Shown: one piece after another, positions 57,301-64,000 of the stretch | How the letters are laid out: every line of letters starts with the position of its first letter | How positions within the stretch are numbered: position 1 is the stretch's first letter | Notes under the pieces: generated by a model | Told to the model about the DNA's origin: nothing | The model's database searches: none | Seen by the model: only the letters and a program-made list of their open reading frames with translations | Position numbers and translations under genes: made by a program | DNA from: Serripes groenlandicus | Lineage: Eukaryota > Mollusca > Bivalvia > Cardiida > Cardiidae | Direction: 5' to 3' | Length of the DNA stretch: 64,000 nucleotides | Assembly: GCA_031761405.1 (NCBI GenBank) | Contig: JASEVX010000011.1 | Coordinates: 21,964,003-22,028,002 of the forward strand

Positions 57301-60300
57301 GTTGGTTTCTCTGTACCTCCTAGGTGGTGTAGTGGAAGAGCGTCTGTCTCCTGCACCCAAGACATTACACTCTAGCACCACATGGTCAAAGGGGGCCTTA
57401 ATATCCCTTTCCAACATTCAACGAATCTGTGGATGATTACTGAAAACGTTTTGTAAAATATACCGATCCTCTCTATAAATGATAGAACCAATATTGAATA
57501 AAGTTGAAAAAATTGTGACAAAATGAAAAACTGCTCATGTTGAGCGATTTCTCCTTAAGCCACAATGTTTTCAAAAGTCGTCTTCTGCAAGAGGCATGGG
57601 AAAAGGTTAAGTATAGGATGGCCATGTTTCGTGTTTTCTTATTTCAGGTCCTTAATCCGTTCTACATATTCCAAATAGGCAGTATCGTCTTGTGGTCCCT
57701 GGATGATTACTTTATCTATGCTGCGGCCATCTTCCTCATCTCGCTGATATCCATATGTATATCCTTATATGAAACCAAAAAGGTGAGTTTTAACGCAGCA
57801 GACGACCTGTGAAAGCATTGTAGCAAAAAAGGTTAACTGCTCATCATGAGCAGATTTTCTTTTTGCCATAACCGCCTTTATGGTGTAGTGGTAGAGCGTC
57901 CACCTCAGGAGCGGGAGGTTGTGAGTTTGATCCCCGGCGTGGTCATACTAAATACTTTAAAAATGGAAGTAATAGCTGCCCTTCTTGGTGCTCAGGGTTG
58001 AGGGATCAGCATTACGACTGACTGGCAGGCGTCAGGATAAATTGACCAGTAGTTCTGGTTGCTTACCCCGGAAACGCCATGGTATAACTGAAATATTGTT
58101 GAGAGCGGCATAAAACACCAAACAATTAATCTTTTTGCCATATTGTTTTCAATAAGTTGTTTGCTGAAGATGTGTCAATATGCGTAAATAACTTTTGAAC
58201 CTCTTGAAGTATTTTGAAATAACGCACCATATTGAGATAATGTGCATAGCGTATGTGTTTGCCAGCTCATTTGAACATCAAGGTCACACTTTAAGGTCAT
58301 GGGACTGTTTTTCATGTCTGCTTAATATTTCTTGAAACTGCTTACTCAGTTGAAGGTAAAGGTCACACTAAGAGGTCATAAGCATATGACAGTATTTCTT
58401 GCCTGCTGAAATGCTTGAAGGATTTTGAAGTAACTCGACCTTGACACCTCTGTTTTTTTTGTTAATAACATTAAGGTTGGTTTTCCTTGAGCATTCCCTA
58501 CTTATTTCAGCAAATGATTACTCTGCATAATATGGTACGAACAGATGCTCAAACAATCACTGTTTCCCGTGGAGACGGTAACTATAGCGATATCTCGGTG
58601 GTTGACGTGGTACCTGGTGATGTCATCAGTATACCCGCTAAAGGTTGTATAATGACATGTGACGCGGTGCTGATGGCGGGAACATGTATTGTAAATGAGA
58701 GTATGCTAACAGGTAAAACAGTATTTTTATGCACCCATACTAAATACATATCAATGACTTCGCACAAACACTTTGTAACATCATCTTGAAACAAGATATA
58801 AAGTCAACCCTGTATTTAAAGACCACCCATGGGAAGTGAACAATCTGGTTTTGTTAGTTTAGTTTAAACTTATTTATTTTACATCGATTGCGAAACAAGC
58901 CTTGGGCTTAGATTAATCACGCTCGATGTCTGCTTCCTGGAGACTTCACCAGTACTCGCGCCGTTTGTGTGGAAAAATCCCAAAGTCAGGACCCGCTCAT
59001 CACGGGACTCGAACCAGTTCCAGGTTTTGTTCACAGGTGATCTTTAATTTTAGAGTCATTTATAAAGAAAATGAGTTTTGGGAAGCTAAAAGTATGGTCA
59101 CTATAGACGGGGAATTGCTATTCCAAGATATTCTTTAGCATAGGTTTGACTGTAGTTACAATAATTTTAACATGCATCTGACGAATAACCTGCAACAGCT
59201 CAGTTTGTAACGACAATGGTTCTTGATCCAAAAGTAAGGAGTTAAATCTGCAATCGGCCAATTTTCTCTCTGAAGATTGACAAAGGTCATTGTGACTGGC
59301 ATTGCAAGAACATTGTGGTGAGTGCTGGTGAGAAAAAAGCAAGGAAACACATGGAAGTATACTAGATTCCATTGATGTAACTGAAATGTTGTGTTGAGAG
59401 AAATCCAGGAATCGCATGGAAGTGTACTAGATACCATTGATGTAATTGAAATGTTCTGTTGAGTGCTGGTGAAAAAAAAGCCAGGAAACACATGGAAGTG
59501 TACTAGAATCCATTGATGTAACTGAAATGTTGTGTTGAGTTTTGGTGAGAAAAAAGCCAGGAAACACACTGAAGAGTTTTGGTGAGAGAAAGCCAGGAGT
59601 CTCATAGGTAGATCGACTGTATGCCATTATGTTACTGAAATGCTGTTTGAAATGGCTCTTAACAAAAAAACAAAAAAATAAACCATGCCAACAAACAAAA
59701 CTGCAGCAGATGACTTAGAAAACATCTTGGTAAAGATGGAAAATGTCTATAATGTAAGTATGAATATAAGATAGAAATGAAAACATAGTGGCAGAAGGAG
59801 AATTTACTCATTTTAAGCAAATTCTCCATTTGCGACAATGTTTTATTAACCCTGTCTCGCATACAGACATTTTTTGACGTCTCTGCAGTAGATGACTTCG
59901 GAAAACATTGTGGCAATATAAGAAATTGCTCATAATGAGTAATTTCTCCTTTTGCCACAGCGCTTTTAACTTCATACCATCATTTTTCTATCCTTTATTG
60001 AGAGTTTTAATAGTTCTTACTAATCGTTTTCAAAGTCGTCTGCTGCAGATTTGTTGTTTGTGGGAAAGGGTAAGATGACTGCAGGTGGGTAAGGGTCAAA
60101 TTGCAATTGATCAATCAGATTATTTCTCATGTAGGTGAAAGTGTCCCCGTCACAAAGACTCCTATGGCACAGCAGGATGATGAGATATACTCACCAGAAT
60201 CGCACAAACGTCACACACTCTTTGCCGGCACCAAGATTGTACAGACACGATACTATGGACAGGCAAAAGTGTTAGCAGTTGTTGTACGCACAGGTAAAAC

Positions 60301-63300
60301 TGGCCCATCCATCAAGATCTACACTGTTCATGTGTTATTTACACAAGGTTGTTAGAAGTTCCTGTCAGCATTTGTAGATTCTGTTAAGACCATGCAGGTG
60401 TAATTTCACCTTTTGCCACAATGTTTTCTGTAATTATACTTTAATTTATATTTTCCATGTTTTTGCATGATTGTTTTTAAAGTTATCTGCTGCAGATTTG
60501 TTGTATGTGGGCAACAGTTAAATATATCAATGAAAGCATAGTTACTGCATAGATCTGAAAACCGGGCAGGTGGACAAGATGATCTGAACCTACACTGTTC
60601 ATAAATGCCAACTTGTGCTTTTCTCAGTGACAGACTCGTATTTTTTCTGTCTTAAGATGTACAGTTCAGAACATCATGAAATTGAAAAATTTACCGAACA
60701 CCTCCTGCTTCATTCCGTTCAATTCCACTCCCCTCACATTCCAATCTGCTTTTAAAGCATTCAGAGCGCAAATTCTGTTCCTCTCTTAAAGTGTTCCAAT
60801 CACGTCCATTCAGATTGTCAATTTTATTATGTTCTTAACATTACCCAGTCTGGAAGACTCTATAGATGGAATACCATGCAGTTATTTAAGCCTTTCCCAC
60901 AAAAAACAAATTTGCAGCAGATGTCTTTTCAAGCACAGGCAAAAATACGGGAACACTCTAGAAATGAAAGTATAATTAGAAAATAAAGTTGAAAACATTG
61001 CTGCAAATAGAGAAAATGCTTTTTCTTTTTTACTTTACTGTTTTCAAAAGGCGTATGGAAGTGGATAAATGTTAAATGAATTGAATTAAAGGTATGCATA
61101 CAAGCATAATGGTACCTCTTTTCCAGGTTTCAGCACAGCAAAGGGTGAACTTGTCCGAGCCATTTTGTTTCCCAAACCATTAGGGTTCAAGTTCTACCAA
61201 GATGCCATTCGGTTCATCATGTTTTTGGGTGTGGTGGCCCTGTTTGGAATGGCCTACAGTGTCTACCAGTTTATCAATTTTGGGGTGAGTTAAAGTTGTA
61301 CCGTGGGATCGATCAGCGGCCAGGTGAAACCAAAGACTTTAAATTTGGTTGTAATGGCTACCCTCCTTAAGGGTTCAGGGTTGCGAATCAGCATTACAAC
61401 TTACTGGCTTGTGTCAGGATAAATGGACTAGTAGTACTGGTAACTTACCCAGGAAACGTCCTGGTATAACTGAAAAATTGTTGAAAGTGGTGTTTACAGT
61501 GTTTTGAATGATTGATCTTTTGATTGGGGTTTAATGGCATTTTCAACAATACTTCAGACATATCATGACGGCCAGTTCACTACTCATATGTTTCCTGGAT
61601 TTCTAACACCAGTACTTCACACAACAGTCTTTCCAAGCAACTGGCTCCTTTTCGACATAGACTTTGCCCATTGGTGGAAGACAATTGATGCCCGTCACAT
61701 TGACTTTTGTCAAACATCTGGAAGAATGTTGACCAAGCTAGGGTTTGGACTCACAACCCCTGGATTACAGTGTATACCTCAAAGACTAAGATTGAAAAGT
61801 AATCGAAACTGTCTCATTGGTGTAGTGTAAGAGTGTCCCTCGCAGGTTCTATCTCCAGACGGGTCATACTAGTTTTAGTTTTTGAATTATTTATTTAACA
61901 GTGATTAGGAAACAAGCTTTAAGCTTGTATTATTCACATCCGATGTCTGCTTCTTGTAGAAATAACCCGTACTCAAGCAGTTTGTGTAGAAAGGTATACA
62001 GCAGGAGCCATTTGAAAACATGGTGAAAAAAGGAGAAATTACTCATAACAAGCAATTTCTCCTTTGTCATAATGTTTTCAATGGTATTTAACAAATTTTA
62101 CTTTAATTCATGAATATATTCTATATTTTTGCCTCAATGTTTTGTGAAGCCCGAGTATCCTATCTCTGTATTTATATGTCTCTGGTAATATTAATTTAGT
62201 CAAATGCTGAAAAAAAAAAAAATTGACTCTTTCATATAATATTTTCGTCACAATTCAATAAATACAGTTTCTGGAGATCTTTTCAAAGTTAACTGCTGCA
62301 GATTAATTGTACCGTATATCCGCGGCCATAAGTCGAGGGTCCATTTTGACCCCAATTTCGGTGGTTTTGAGGTTACTCCCAGCCATAAGTCGGGGGTCGA
62401 CTTTTTAAAAATTTCGGCAAAAAATAAAAAAAAAACATGGTTCTCGATATAAAACTGGATAATGATACATTAAGATAATAATGCACAAACCTGATTTTAT
62501 AAATCCAAATAAGCCAAACAAACTAACTAGTCCAAATTTCTTAATATTTGTTTTAATCTATAAAAAATAAAAGCGCGAAACTCGAACAAAGGGTTTTTAT
62601 CGGTGTCTGTGTTTCTACCATGCATTGACGAAGTTTATTAAAAGTGTGTGTAATTCACAGAGAGGTGAAGACAAGGGTTTTAAAGGTCTATGGAAAGAAG
62701 TTTGGACTCTATGTTTATATGAAAACGGTTGTAATTTCCACTGGAACAGGCTGTAGTTACAACCGACTTGCGTTAGCCCTTATAACTGTTTGTCGTGTGA
62801 AAAACACAGGACTCAAAAAATGACGTCACTAATTTACCAGCTGAAAATTGAGCCGCGACAAATGAAATACACCCATATAAATTAATGTTAGATTTACGAT
62901 ACTATTAGCTTAGTAAATTATACTTGTGTGATTAAACTGCACATACTCTTTTTTTATGATGTAGCTCATTTGTTGGGGAAAATGGTTTGCGGAAATAAAG
63001 GTCTATATAGATTTCACTCTTACCCATTTTCACATGCATTTATACGCATCTGCAGCAGACTTCTGACAAAAGGAGAAATTACTACATATTCTTTAAATTG
63101 GACAAATTAACTTTGAATTGAAAAGGATTTTAAAGGGTATGGTATTTATTTTACCTTTGTTTACGGCTTTAAAACTAGATAAAAAAAATGTAAGGAAAGG
63201 ATGCATCGCTGATAAAAAGTAGTTTCTCTACTGTTTGTCGCATGTAAAATATAGCCTTAAGAGAGATTGTCATTCAGTCATAAGTCGAGTCCCTGCTTCA

Positions 63301-64000
63301 ACACCAAAATTTGAGTCACAAAAATTCGACTTATGGCCGCGGATATACGGTATGTGGGAAATGATAAATTATTTCACACATATGACAAATCTGCTGCTAA
63401 CGACTTTGATAATATCCAAACAAAATTGTAGAAAATTTTATATGAATGGAAAATAAAGTTATTGAATAGACCTAAAGCATTGTGGCAAAAGGAGAAATTG
63501 CTCACTATGAGCAATTGCTTTCTTTCTTTCACAATGTTTTCAAAATGTGTCCGCTGCAGAGGCGTCAAACTGCATCTGTATGGAAAGGGTTAACCCACAT
63601 ACAACAACTCTGTGGCAGAAAAACATAGTAACAAAAACCTGAACAATCTCCATAAAAGTTTGCTTAATTAAATAAAGTTTAAATCATTGTGGCCAAAGGA
63701 GAAATTGCTCATCATGAGCAATTTCACCTTTGGCTACAATGTTTTCAAAAGTCGTCTGCTGCTATTGTGTATAAATACATCTGCAGGTGGGAAAGGTTTA
63801 AGAAGCCCTGATAAATGAAGCTCCAGATTTTTTTTTTTTTTTTTTTTTTCAGGCCCCTGTATCAAGAATCATCCTGCGTGTTTTAGACATCATTACAATT
63901 GTCGTACCTCCAGCCCTTCCGGCCGCCATGACAGTGGGTACACTGTATGCCCAGAGTAGATTGAAAAAACGACAGATATTCTGCATCAGTCCTCCTCGGA
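45246..64000 (+). CDS. ATP13A2/3-like: P5B-type P-type ATPase, ATP13A2/3-like (5' part, 11 exons)
   Basis: P5B ATPases are late-endosomal/lysosomal pumps; ATP13A2 and ATP13A3 export polyamines from the vesicle lumen. Exons 45246-45326, 47721-47888, 48943-49001, 52270-52443, 53878-53952, 56453-56522, 57648-57782, 58511-58712, 60135-60293, 61127-61284 and 63853 to the edge join in phase (476 codons). Seen: hydrophobic helix at residues 40-59 ([17 protein letters not shown]), membrane pair in 210-254 starting [10 protein letters not shown], actuator loop with [14 protein letters not shown] (TGES about 321-324) and [10 protein letters not shown], helix pair around 398-425, and PPALPAAM at 446-453. 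PPALP distinguishes P5B from P5A (PPELP/PPDLP). The phosphorylated Asp, nucleotide-binding domain and later helices lie outside. Text such as [11 protein letters not shown] leans to ATP13A2, while CISP resembles ATP13A3; an invertebrate single-copy ancestor would fit. The start is the first of two adjacent ATGs. Confidence 0.93.
45346..45823 (+). mobile_element. Old MITE split by a young MITE
   Basis: CCATTCCCACATATTACAAA at left, GTATGTGGGAAAGGGTTAA at right, joined after removing 45442-45644. Begins about 20 bp after the exon 1 donor. Confidence 0.82.
45442..45644 (+). mobile_element. Nested young MITE
   Basis: TTAA at 45442-45445 and 45641-45644, ends CCCTTTCCCTGATACGACAA and TATATGAGGGAAAGGG. 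Right arm shortened. Confidence 0.92.
45986..46012 (+). repeat. Isolated hairpin resembling a hairpin-ended element 5' end
   Basis: TTTTTACTGGGTAGACATAC is followed by CCAGTAAG; stem TTACTGGGTA/TACCCAGTAA. No 3' end seen. Confidence 0.4.
46270..46545 (+). mobile_element. SINE A scrap followed by SINE C
   Basis: 46270-46323 matches SINE A body (AAGGCATATTCCTTAGCC). 46324-46545 is SINE C (TTGGTGGTGTAGTTAAAGAG, TTTACGACTAACTCAC, GATATAACTGATAAAATGTT). Confidence 0.75.
46772..46975 (-). mobile_element. SINE A, minus strand
   Basis: CAGTAATATCACGGCAACAG, CTGGGTAAACAACCAGTACT, GGGGATTGAACCC and TGCTAACCACTC are the reverse complement of SINE A, tail to head. Confidence 0.87.
47179..47395 (-). mobile_element. 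Foldback MITE, diverged
   Basis: TTAATCCTTTCCCACATTAA, ATTGCTCATAATGAGCGATT centre. Right end degraded (TATGTGTGATTCGGTTAA). Confidence 0.72.
47396..47720. other. ATP13A intron 1, right part
   Basis: AT-rich; nothing recognised before the exon 2 acceptor. Confidence 0.4.
47721..47888 (+). CDS. ATP13A2/3-like: ATP13A exon 2 (first hydrophobic segment)
   Basis: Acceptor TTTCCCAATGTAG, donor GTAAGT, 56 codons. [12 protein letters not shown], then [20 protein letters not shown]. Its donor lies inside the target duplication of a SINE. Confidence 0.92.
47895..48104 (+). mobile_element. 5'-truncated SINE B on a splice junction
   Basis: CCCGGCTCGGCCAACTTTCT to (CAAT)n. Flanked by the 11-bp duplication TACAGGTAAGT (47884-47894, 48105-48115), which contains the end of exon 2 and its donor. 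Confidence 0.93.
48128..48370. mobile_element. SINE A scrap and truncated MITE
   Basis: 48128-48209 resembles SINE A B box to body (GGGTTTGATCCCAGCC, AACAAGGCACAGTTTC). 48210-48370 is a minus-oriented MITE lacking most of its left arm (TTAACCCTTTCCCTCATACA then GCAATTTCTCC). Confidence 0.72.
48371..48942. other. Intronic sequence with one short direct repeat
   Basis: GCCATCTTGTGCAGCAGTGC occurs at about 48374 and 48510. A SINE B tail scrap is at 48810-48890. No coding sign. Confidence 0.5.
48943..49001 (+). CDS. ATP13A2/3-like: ATP13A exon 3
   Basis: Acceptor TTTTGTTTCACAG, donor GTAAGT, 59 bp, phase 0 to 2. [19 protein letters not shown]. Confidence 0.88.
49023..49156 (+). mobile_element. 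Internally deleted MITE
   Basis: AATCTTTCCCTCATACAACA to GATGAGGGAAAGAGTTAA. Begins about 22 bp after the exon 3 donor. Confidence 0.75.
49184..50764 (+). mobile_element. Hairpin-ended element J
   Basis: 5' arm TGTCTCCCCCAT pairs with ATGGGGGTGACA, then CCGTCCTTCC runs. About nine units with CTCAATAACTGAAGAACGCT and GGTCAAGGTCA. 3' arm ATGGGGAGACA, hairpin GCTTTTTCAAAAAAGC, CTCTAGTT. Confidence 0.85.
50785..51015 (+). mobile_element. SINE B
   Basis: GAGCCCTGGTAGTTCTGTCG, GAGCAGCCAGTTGCTGGGAA, CCCCAATCAATAAATC. Flanks CTTCTTTTGGTC and GTTCTTTAGGTC look like a worn target duplication. Confidence 0.83.
51118..51780 (+). repeat. ~60-bp repeat units split by other DNA
   Basis: TTGTTGGTTCATGCCGGACA followed by TATGCTGGGTACCAAACTAC occurs at 51123, 51609, 51666 and 51729. 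Units 2-4 are tandem; the first is separated by about 430 bp that includes the palindrome. Confidence 0.75.
51456..51606. mobile_element. Near-perfect 65-bp palindrome (MITE-like)
   Basis: Arms 51456-51520 and 51542-51606 pair with about three mismatches (TAAGGATTGACTGTT / AACAGTCAATCCTTA). The 21-nt loop includes GAAGCGCTTC. TA on both sides may be a target duplication. Confidence 0.88.
51781..52269. other. ATP13A intron 3, end
   Basis: No repeat or exon recognised. Confidence 0.4.
52270..52443 (+). CDS. ATP13A2/3-like: ATP13A exon 4
   Basis: Acceptor GGTGTATTTTCAG, donor GTGAGT, 174 bp, phase 2 to 2. [13 protein letters not shown] motif seen as [18 protein letters not shown], matching the HHSVKYFWND region of vertebrate ATP13A3. 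Confidence 0.92.
52502..52731 (-). mobile_element. Young foldback MITE
   Basis: 230 bp between TTAA copies, GACACTTTCTGACGCCTCTG at left, CGTATGAGGGAAAGGG at right. 58 bp after the exon 4 donor. Confidence 0.94.
52740..52860 (+). repeat. Short tandem repeat containing TTAA
   Basis: CAACTTGTATTAAGCAGCCA and CTTCTGTTAAGCAGC alternate about three times. Confidence 0.85.
52890..53119 (+). mobile_element. Young foldback MITE
   Basis: 230 bp, TTAA both sides, CCCTTTCCCTCATACGACAA to TTTATGAGGGAAAGGG. It sits in the preceding tandem repeat: CTTGTATTAA before, TTAACAGCCACC after. Confidence 0.95.
53224..53780. mobile_element. Two worn MITE pieces
   Basis: 53224-53430 (CAACCCCTTCCATCTTGTAG ... TGCCTAAATGTTTTCAAAAT) and right end 53727-53780 (CTCCTGCAGATGCGTCAAAA, TATGTGGGAAAAGGG). 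Between them a CCATCACAC repeat pair. Confidence 0.6.
53878..53952 (+). CDS. ATP13A2/3-like: ATP13A exon 5
   Basis: Acceptor GACTTTTTTCAG, donor GTAAGT, 75 bp, phase 2 to 2. [20 protein letters not shown]; the EKHxxGL pattern is typical of P5B pumps. Confidence 0.9.
54200..54570 (+). mobile_element. Worn SINE A followed by a MITE
   Basis: 54200-54370 keeps GTCATGGCAGAGTGCCCTTG and GCGTGATATAACTAAAATAA. 54383-54570 is a plus MITE without either terminus (ATTCTGCAGCAGACGACTTT, AAATTGCTCGTTTTGAGCA). Confidence 0.75.
54580..54870 (+). repeat. ~140-bp tandem duplication
   Basis: ATATATTTAGCTCAAAAGAT and TTTACATGGATTTGATTGAA each occur twice; TCTTTCTCCTAAAATAAC-like text occurs three times. Confidence 0.85.
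54983..55648. mobile_element. Foldback element with ~125-bp arms
   Basis: AGGTAACTTTTTTATTTCTT at left and AAGAAATAAAAAAGTTACC at right; CGCAGTCTACGCCGCTTACA pairs with TGTAAGCGGCGTAGACTGCG. Inner arms GGAGTTTGATTAGTGG/CCACCAATCAAACTCC. Left arm interrupted at 55071-55396. Confidence 0.88.
55071..55396 (+). mobile_element. Hairpin-ended element K, 326 bp, in the foldback arm
   Basis: 5' arm AGTCCCCTACCGGC, local complement GCCGAAGGGGACT, then a CAGTCCGTCAGTC run. 3' arm ACCGGTAGGGGATT, hairpin ATTGCTTGCAAT, TTACTTGTT. Confidence 0.88.
55700..56330 (+). repeat. Tandem block of about four ~120-180-bp units
   Basis: AACTTCATACAATGATACAA, CATTGGGAGGAAGTGCAGTG and GAGTTATTGCCC recur. Opened by GGGTTGGTCAGTTGGTCCGT, so probably the interior of another hairpin-ended element. 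Confidence 0.7.
56453..56522 (+). CDS. ATP13A2/3-like: ATP13A exon 6
   Basis: Acceptor TTTAATCTACAG, donor GTAAAA, 70 bp, phase 2 to 0. [20 protein letters not shown] then FIEE, matching the YGxNEIxVxVxSxxxLL signature. Confidence 0.93.
56771..57010 (+). mobile_element. SINE B
   Basis: AAGTCCCAGTAGCATTGCAG, AAGTTCAAATCCCAGC, AACAGCCAATTGCTTGC, GATATGACTGAAAAAAATGT. Confidence 0.85.
57028..57260 (+). mobile_element. Young foldback MITE
   Basis: 233 bp, TTAA both sides, CCCTTTCCCTCATACGATAA to TATATGAGGGAAAGGG. Confidence 0.95.
57317..57609. mobile_element. SINE C head, then an old MITE
   Basis: 57317-57365 is a SINE C head only (AGGTGGTGTAGTGGAAGAGC). 57402-57609 is a plus MITE (CCCTTTCCAACATTCAACG ... 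ATGGGAAAAGGTTAA), 38 bp before the exon 7 acceptor. Confidence 0.75.
57648..57782 (+). CDS. ATP13A2/3-like: ATP13A exon 7 (membrane pair)
   Basis: Acceptor TTCTTATTTCAG, donor GTGAGT, 45 codons. [20 protein letters not shown] then [19 protein letters not shown]. Confidence 0.95.
57787..58200 (+). mobile_element. MITE interrupted by SINE C
   Basis: GCAGCAGACGACCTGTGAAA (starts about 8 bp after the exon 7 donor) to ATTTTCTTTTTGCCAT. It resumes after the SINE at TGCCATATTGTTTTCAATAA. Confidence 0.82.
57871..58129 (+). mobile_element. SINE C, full length, in a MITE
   Basis: ACCGCCTTTATGGTGTAGTG head, GAGTTTGATCCCCGG B box, GGATCAGCATTACGACTGAC body. Target duplication TCTTTTTGCCATA (57858-57870, 58130-58142) is MITE sequence. 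Confidence 0.94.
58201..58510. other. ATP13A intron 7, end
   Basis: AAGGTCACACTWWRAGGTCA repeats twice (58280, 58360), resembling decayed element interior. Otherwise nothing. Confidence 0.45.
58511..58712 (+). CDS. ATP13A2/3-like: ATP13A exon 8 (actuator domain)
   Basis: Acceptor CTACTTATTTCAG, donor GTAAAA, 202 bp, ends phase 1. [13 protein letters not shown] and [12 protein letters not shown], the start of the TGES phosphatase loop. Confidence 0.96.
58850..59035 (-). mobile_element. SINE family D, best copy
   Basis: On the minus strand: B box GGTTCGAGTCCCGTGATGAG, body GAAGTCTCCAGGAAGCAGAC, tail GATGTAAAATAAATAAGTTT. Confidence 0.82.
59240..59660 (+). mobile_element. SINE B with amplified tail module
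   Basis: Body GAAGATTGACAAAGGTCATT, then four or five repeats of a ~60-85-bp module with GAGAAAAAAGCCAGGAAACA and CATTGATGTAACTGAAATGT. Confidence 0.83.
59690..60072. mobile_element. Two adjoining MITEs
   Basis: 59690-59845 (+, right arm missing) meets the TTAA of 59846-60072 (-, CCCTGTCTCGCATACAGACA to TGTGGGAAAGGGTAA), which ends 63 bp before the exon 9 acceptor. Confidence 0.82.
60135..60293 (+). CDS. ATP13A2/3-like: ATP13A exon 9 (actuator domain)
   Basis: Acceptor TTTCTCATGTAG, donor GTAAAA, 159 bp. [46 protein letters not shown]. Confidence 0.96.
60400..61075. mobile_element. MITE right half and a second worn MITE
   Basis: 60400-60520 (TTTTGCCACAATGTTTTC ... TATGTGGGCAACAGTTAA) and 60885-61075 (GCCTTTCCCACAAAAAACAA ... 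AAAACATTGCTGCAAATAG). Between them unassigned sequence. Confidence 0.7.
61127..61284 (+). CDS. ATP13A2/3-like: ATP13A exon 10 (membrane helix)
   Basis: Acceptor CCTCTTTTCCAG, donor GTGAGT, 158 bp. [20 protein letters not shown], then [20 protein letters not shown]. Confidence 0.96.
61300..61515 (+). mobile_element. SINE C, head missing
   Basis: GGTTGTAATGGCTACCCTCC, CAGCATTACAACTTACTGGC, GGTATAACTGAAAAATTGTT. Confidence 0.8.
61513..61767 (-). mobile_element. SINE B, minus strand
   Basis: GATTGGGGTTTAATGGC, ACATATCATGACGGCCAGTT, CTTTCCAAGCAACTGGCTCC, TTGACTTTTGTCAAACATC, GGACTCACAACCCCTGG. Confidence 0.87.
61812..62000. mobile_element. SINE C head and SINE D fragment
   Basis: 61812-61866 is a + head (TTGGTGTAGTGTAAGAGTGT). 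61866-62000 is SINE D on the minus strand (GAAACAAGCTTTAAGCTTG, CGATGTCTGCTTCTTGTAGA). Confidence 0.7.
61995..63365. mobile_element. Old MITE split by a TIR element
   Basis: 61995-62309 (GAAAACATGGTGAAAAAAGG, CAAGCAATTTCTCC, GTTAACTGCTGCAG) continues at 63351 with TATGTGGGAAATG. Confidence 0.72.
62312..63350. mobile_element. TA-duplicating TIR element, 1.04 kb, non-autonomous
   Basis: Perfect 25-bp inverted repeats beginning CCGTATATCCGCGGCCATAA at each end, flanked by TA (62310-62311, 63351-63352). Extra CCATAAGTCG motifs occur inside (62390, 63278). TA duplication points to the Tc1/mariner/pogo group. No transposase frame. A MITE scrap lies inside at about 63045-63090. Confidence 0.85.
63370..63803 (+). 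mobile_element. Two adjoining MITEs before exon 11
   Basis: 63370-63593 and 63590-63803 share the TTAA at 63590. Both have AAATTGCTCAYYATGAGCAA centres. The second ends AGGTGGGAAAGGTTTAA, 50 bp before exon 11. Confidence 0.83.
63853..64000 (+). CDS. ATP13A2/3-like: ATP13A exon 11 (PPALP helix), cut by the window edge
   Basis: Poly-T plus CAG acceptor. [20 protein letters not shown] then [20 protein letters not shown]. The exon runs off the right end. Confidence 0.95.

Noticed and set aside
59156..59605. 149-codon minus-strand frame
   Set aside because: It is the reverse complement of the amplified SINE tail; the residues simply repeat.

Overview
The window is animal nuclear DNA, almost certainly from a mollusc and most likely a bivalve. 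Genes are split by long introns with GT/AG borders. The introns are packed with tRNA-headed SINEs whose tails contain the motif GATATAACTGAAA-TTGTTGAAA-CGGCGTTAAA, TTAA-flanked foldback MITEs, and hairpin-ended elements carrying GTCCGTC runs and ending in CTCTTGTT. I cannot name the species. There is no prokaryotic signal, no CRISPR array and no functional rRNA or tRNA gene.

Two genes on the + strand can be read exon by exon with consistent splice phase. (1) Positions 4626-28741 hold a complete ten-exon CARD-containing initiator caspase of the caspase-2 type, 489 codons plus stop. Its active-site motif reads NACRG instead of QACRG. (2) From 45246 to beyond the right edge lies the 5' part of a P5B-type P-type ATPase (ATP13A2/3-like, the endolysosomal polyamine exporter group). 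Eleven exons run from the N-terminus through the TGES motif to the PPALP membrane motif; the DKTGT phosphorylation site lies outside the window. Between them (28.7-45.2 kb) I find only one attractive gene fragment, a signal-peptide exon at 36250-36316, plus a weak minus-strand exon candidate.

The rest is repeats. The left 3.2 kb is a 60-bp minisatellite that continues out of the window. Caspase intron 1 carries a 1.6-kb hairpin-ended element with 179-bp tandem units, and intron 2 a 310-bp higher-order repeat. I counted at least 55 copies or fragments of the TTAA foldback MITE. Many lie within about 65 bp of an exon border, and they serve as landing sites for younger insertions (SINEs, other MITEs, hairpin-ended elements and a TA-flanked TIR element). 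At 33.3-35.2 kb a decayed PIF/Harbinger element sits in one of two tandem copies of another repeat.

The points most worth following up are these. A SINE landed on the exon 2/intron 2 border of the ATPase, and its target duplication copied the splice donor. A set of unrelated hairpin-ended elements all carry three mutually complementary arms whose sequences differ between families while the pairing is kept; this resembles Helentron/Helitron2 ends. A natural empty site for one such element is preserved in the opposite arm of a palindrome. All coordinates and translations were read by eye; no alignment or database search was run.
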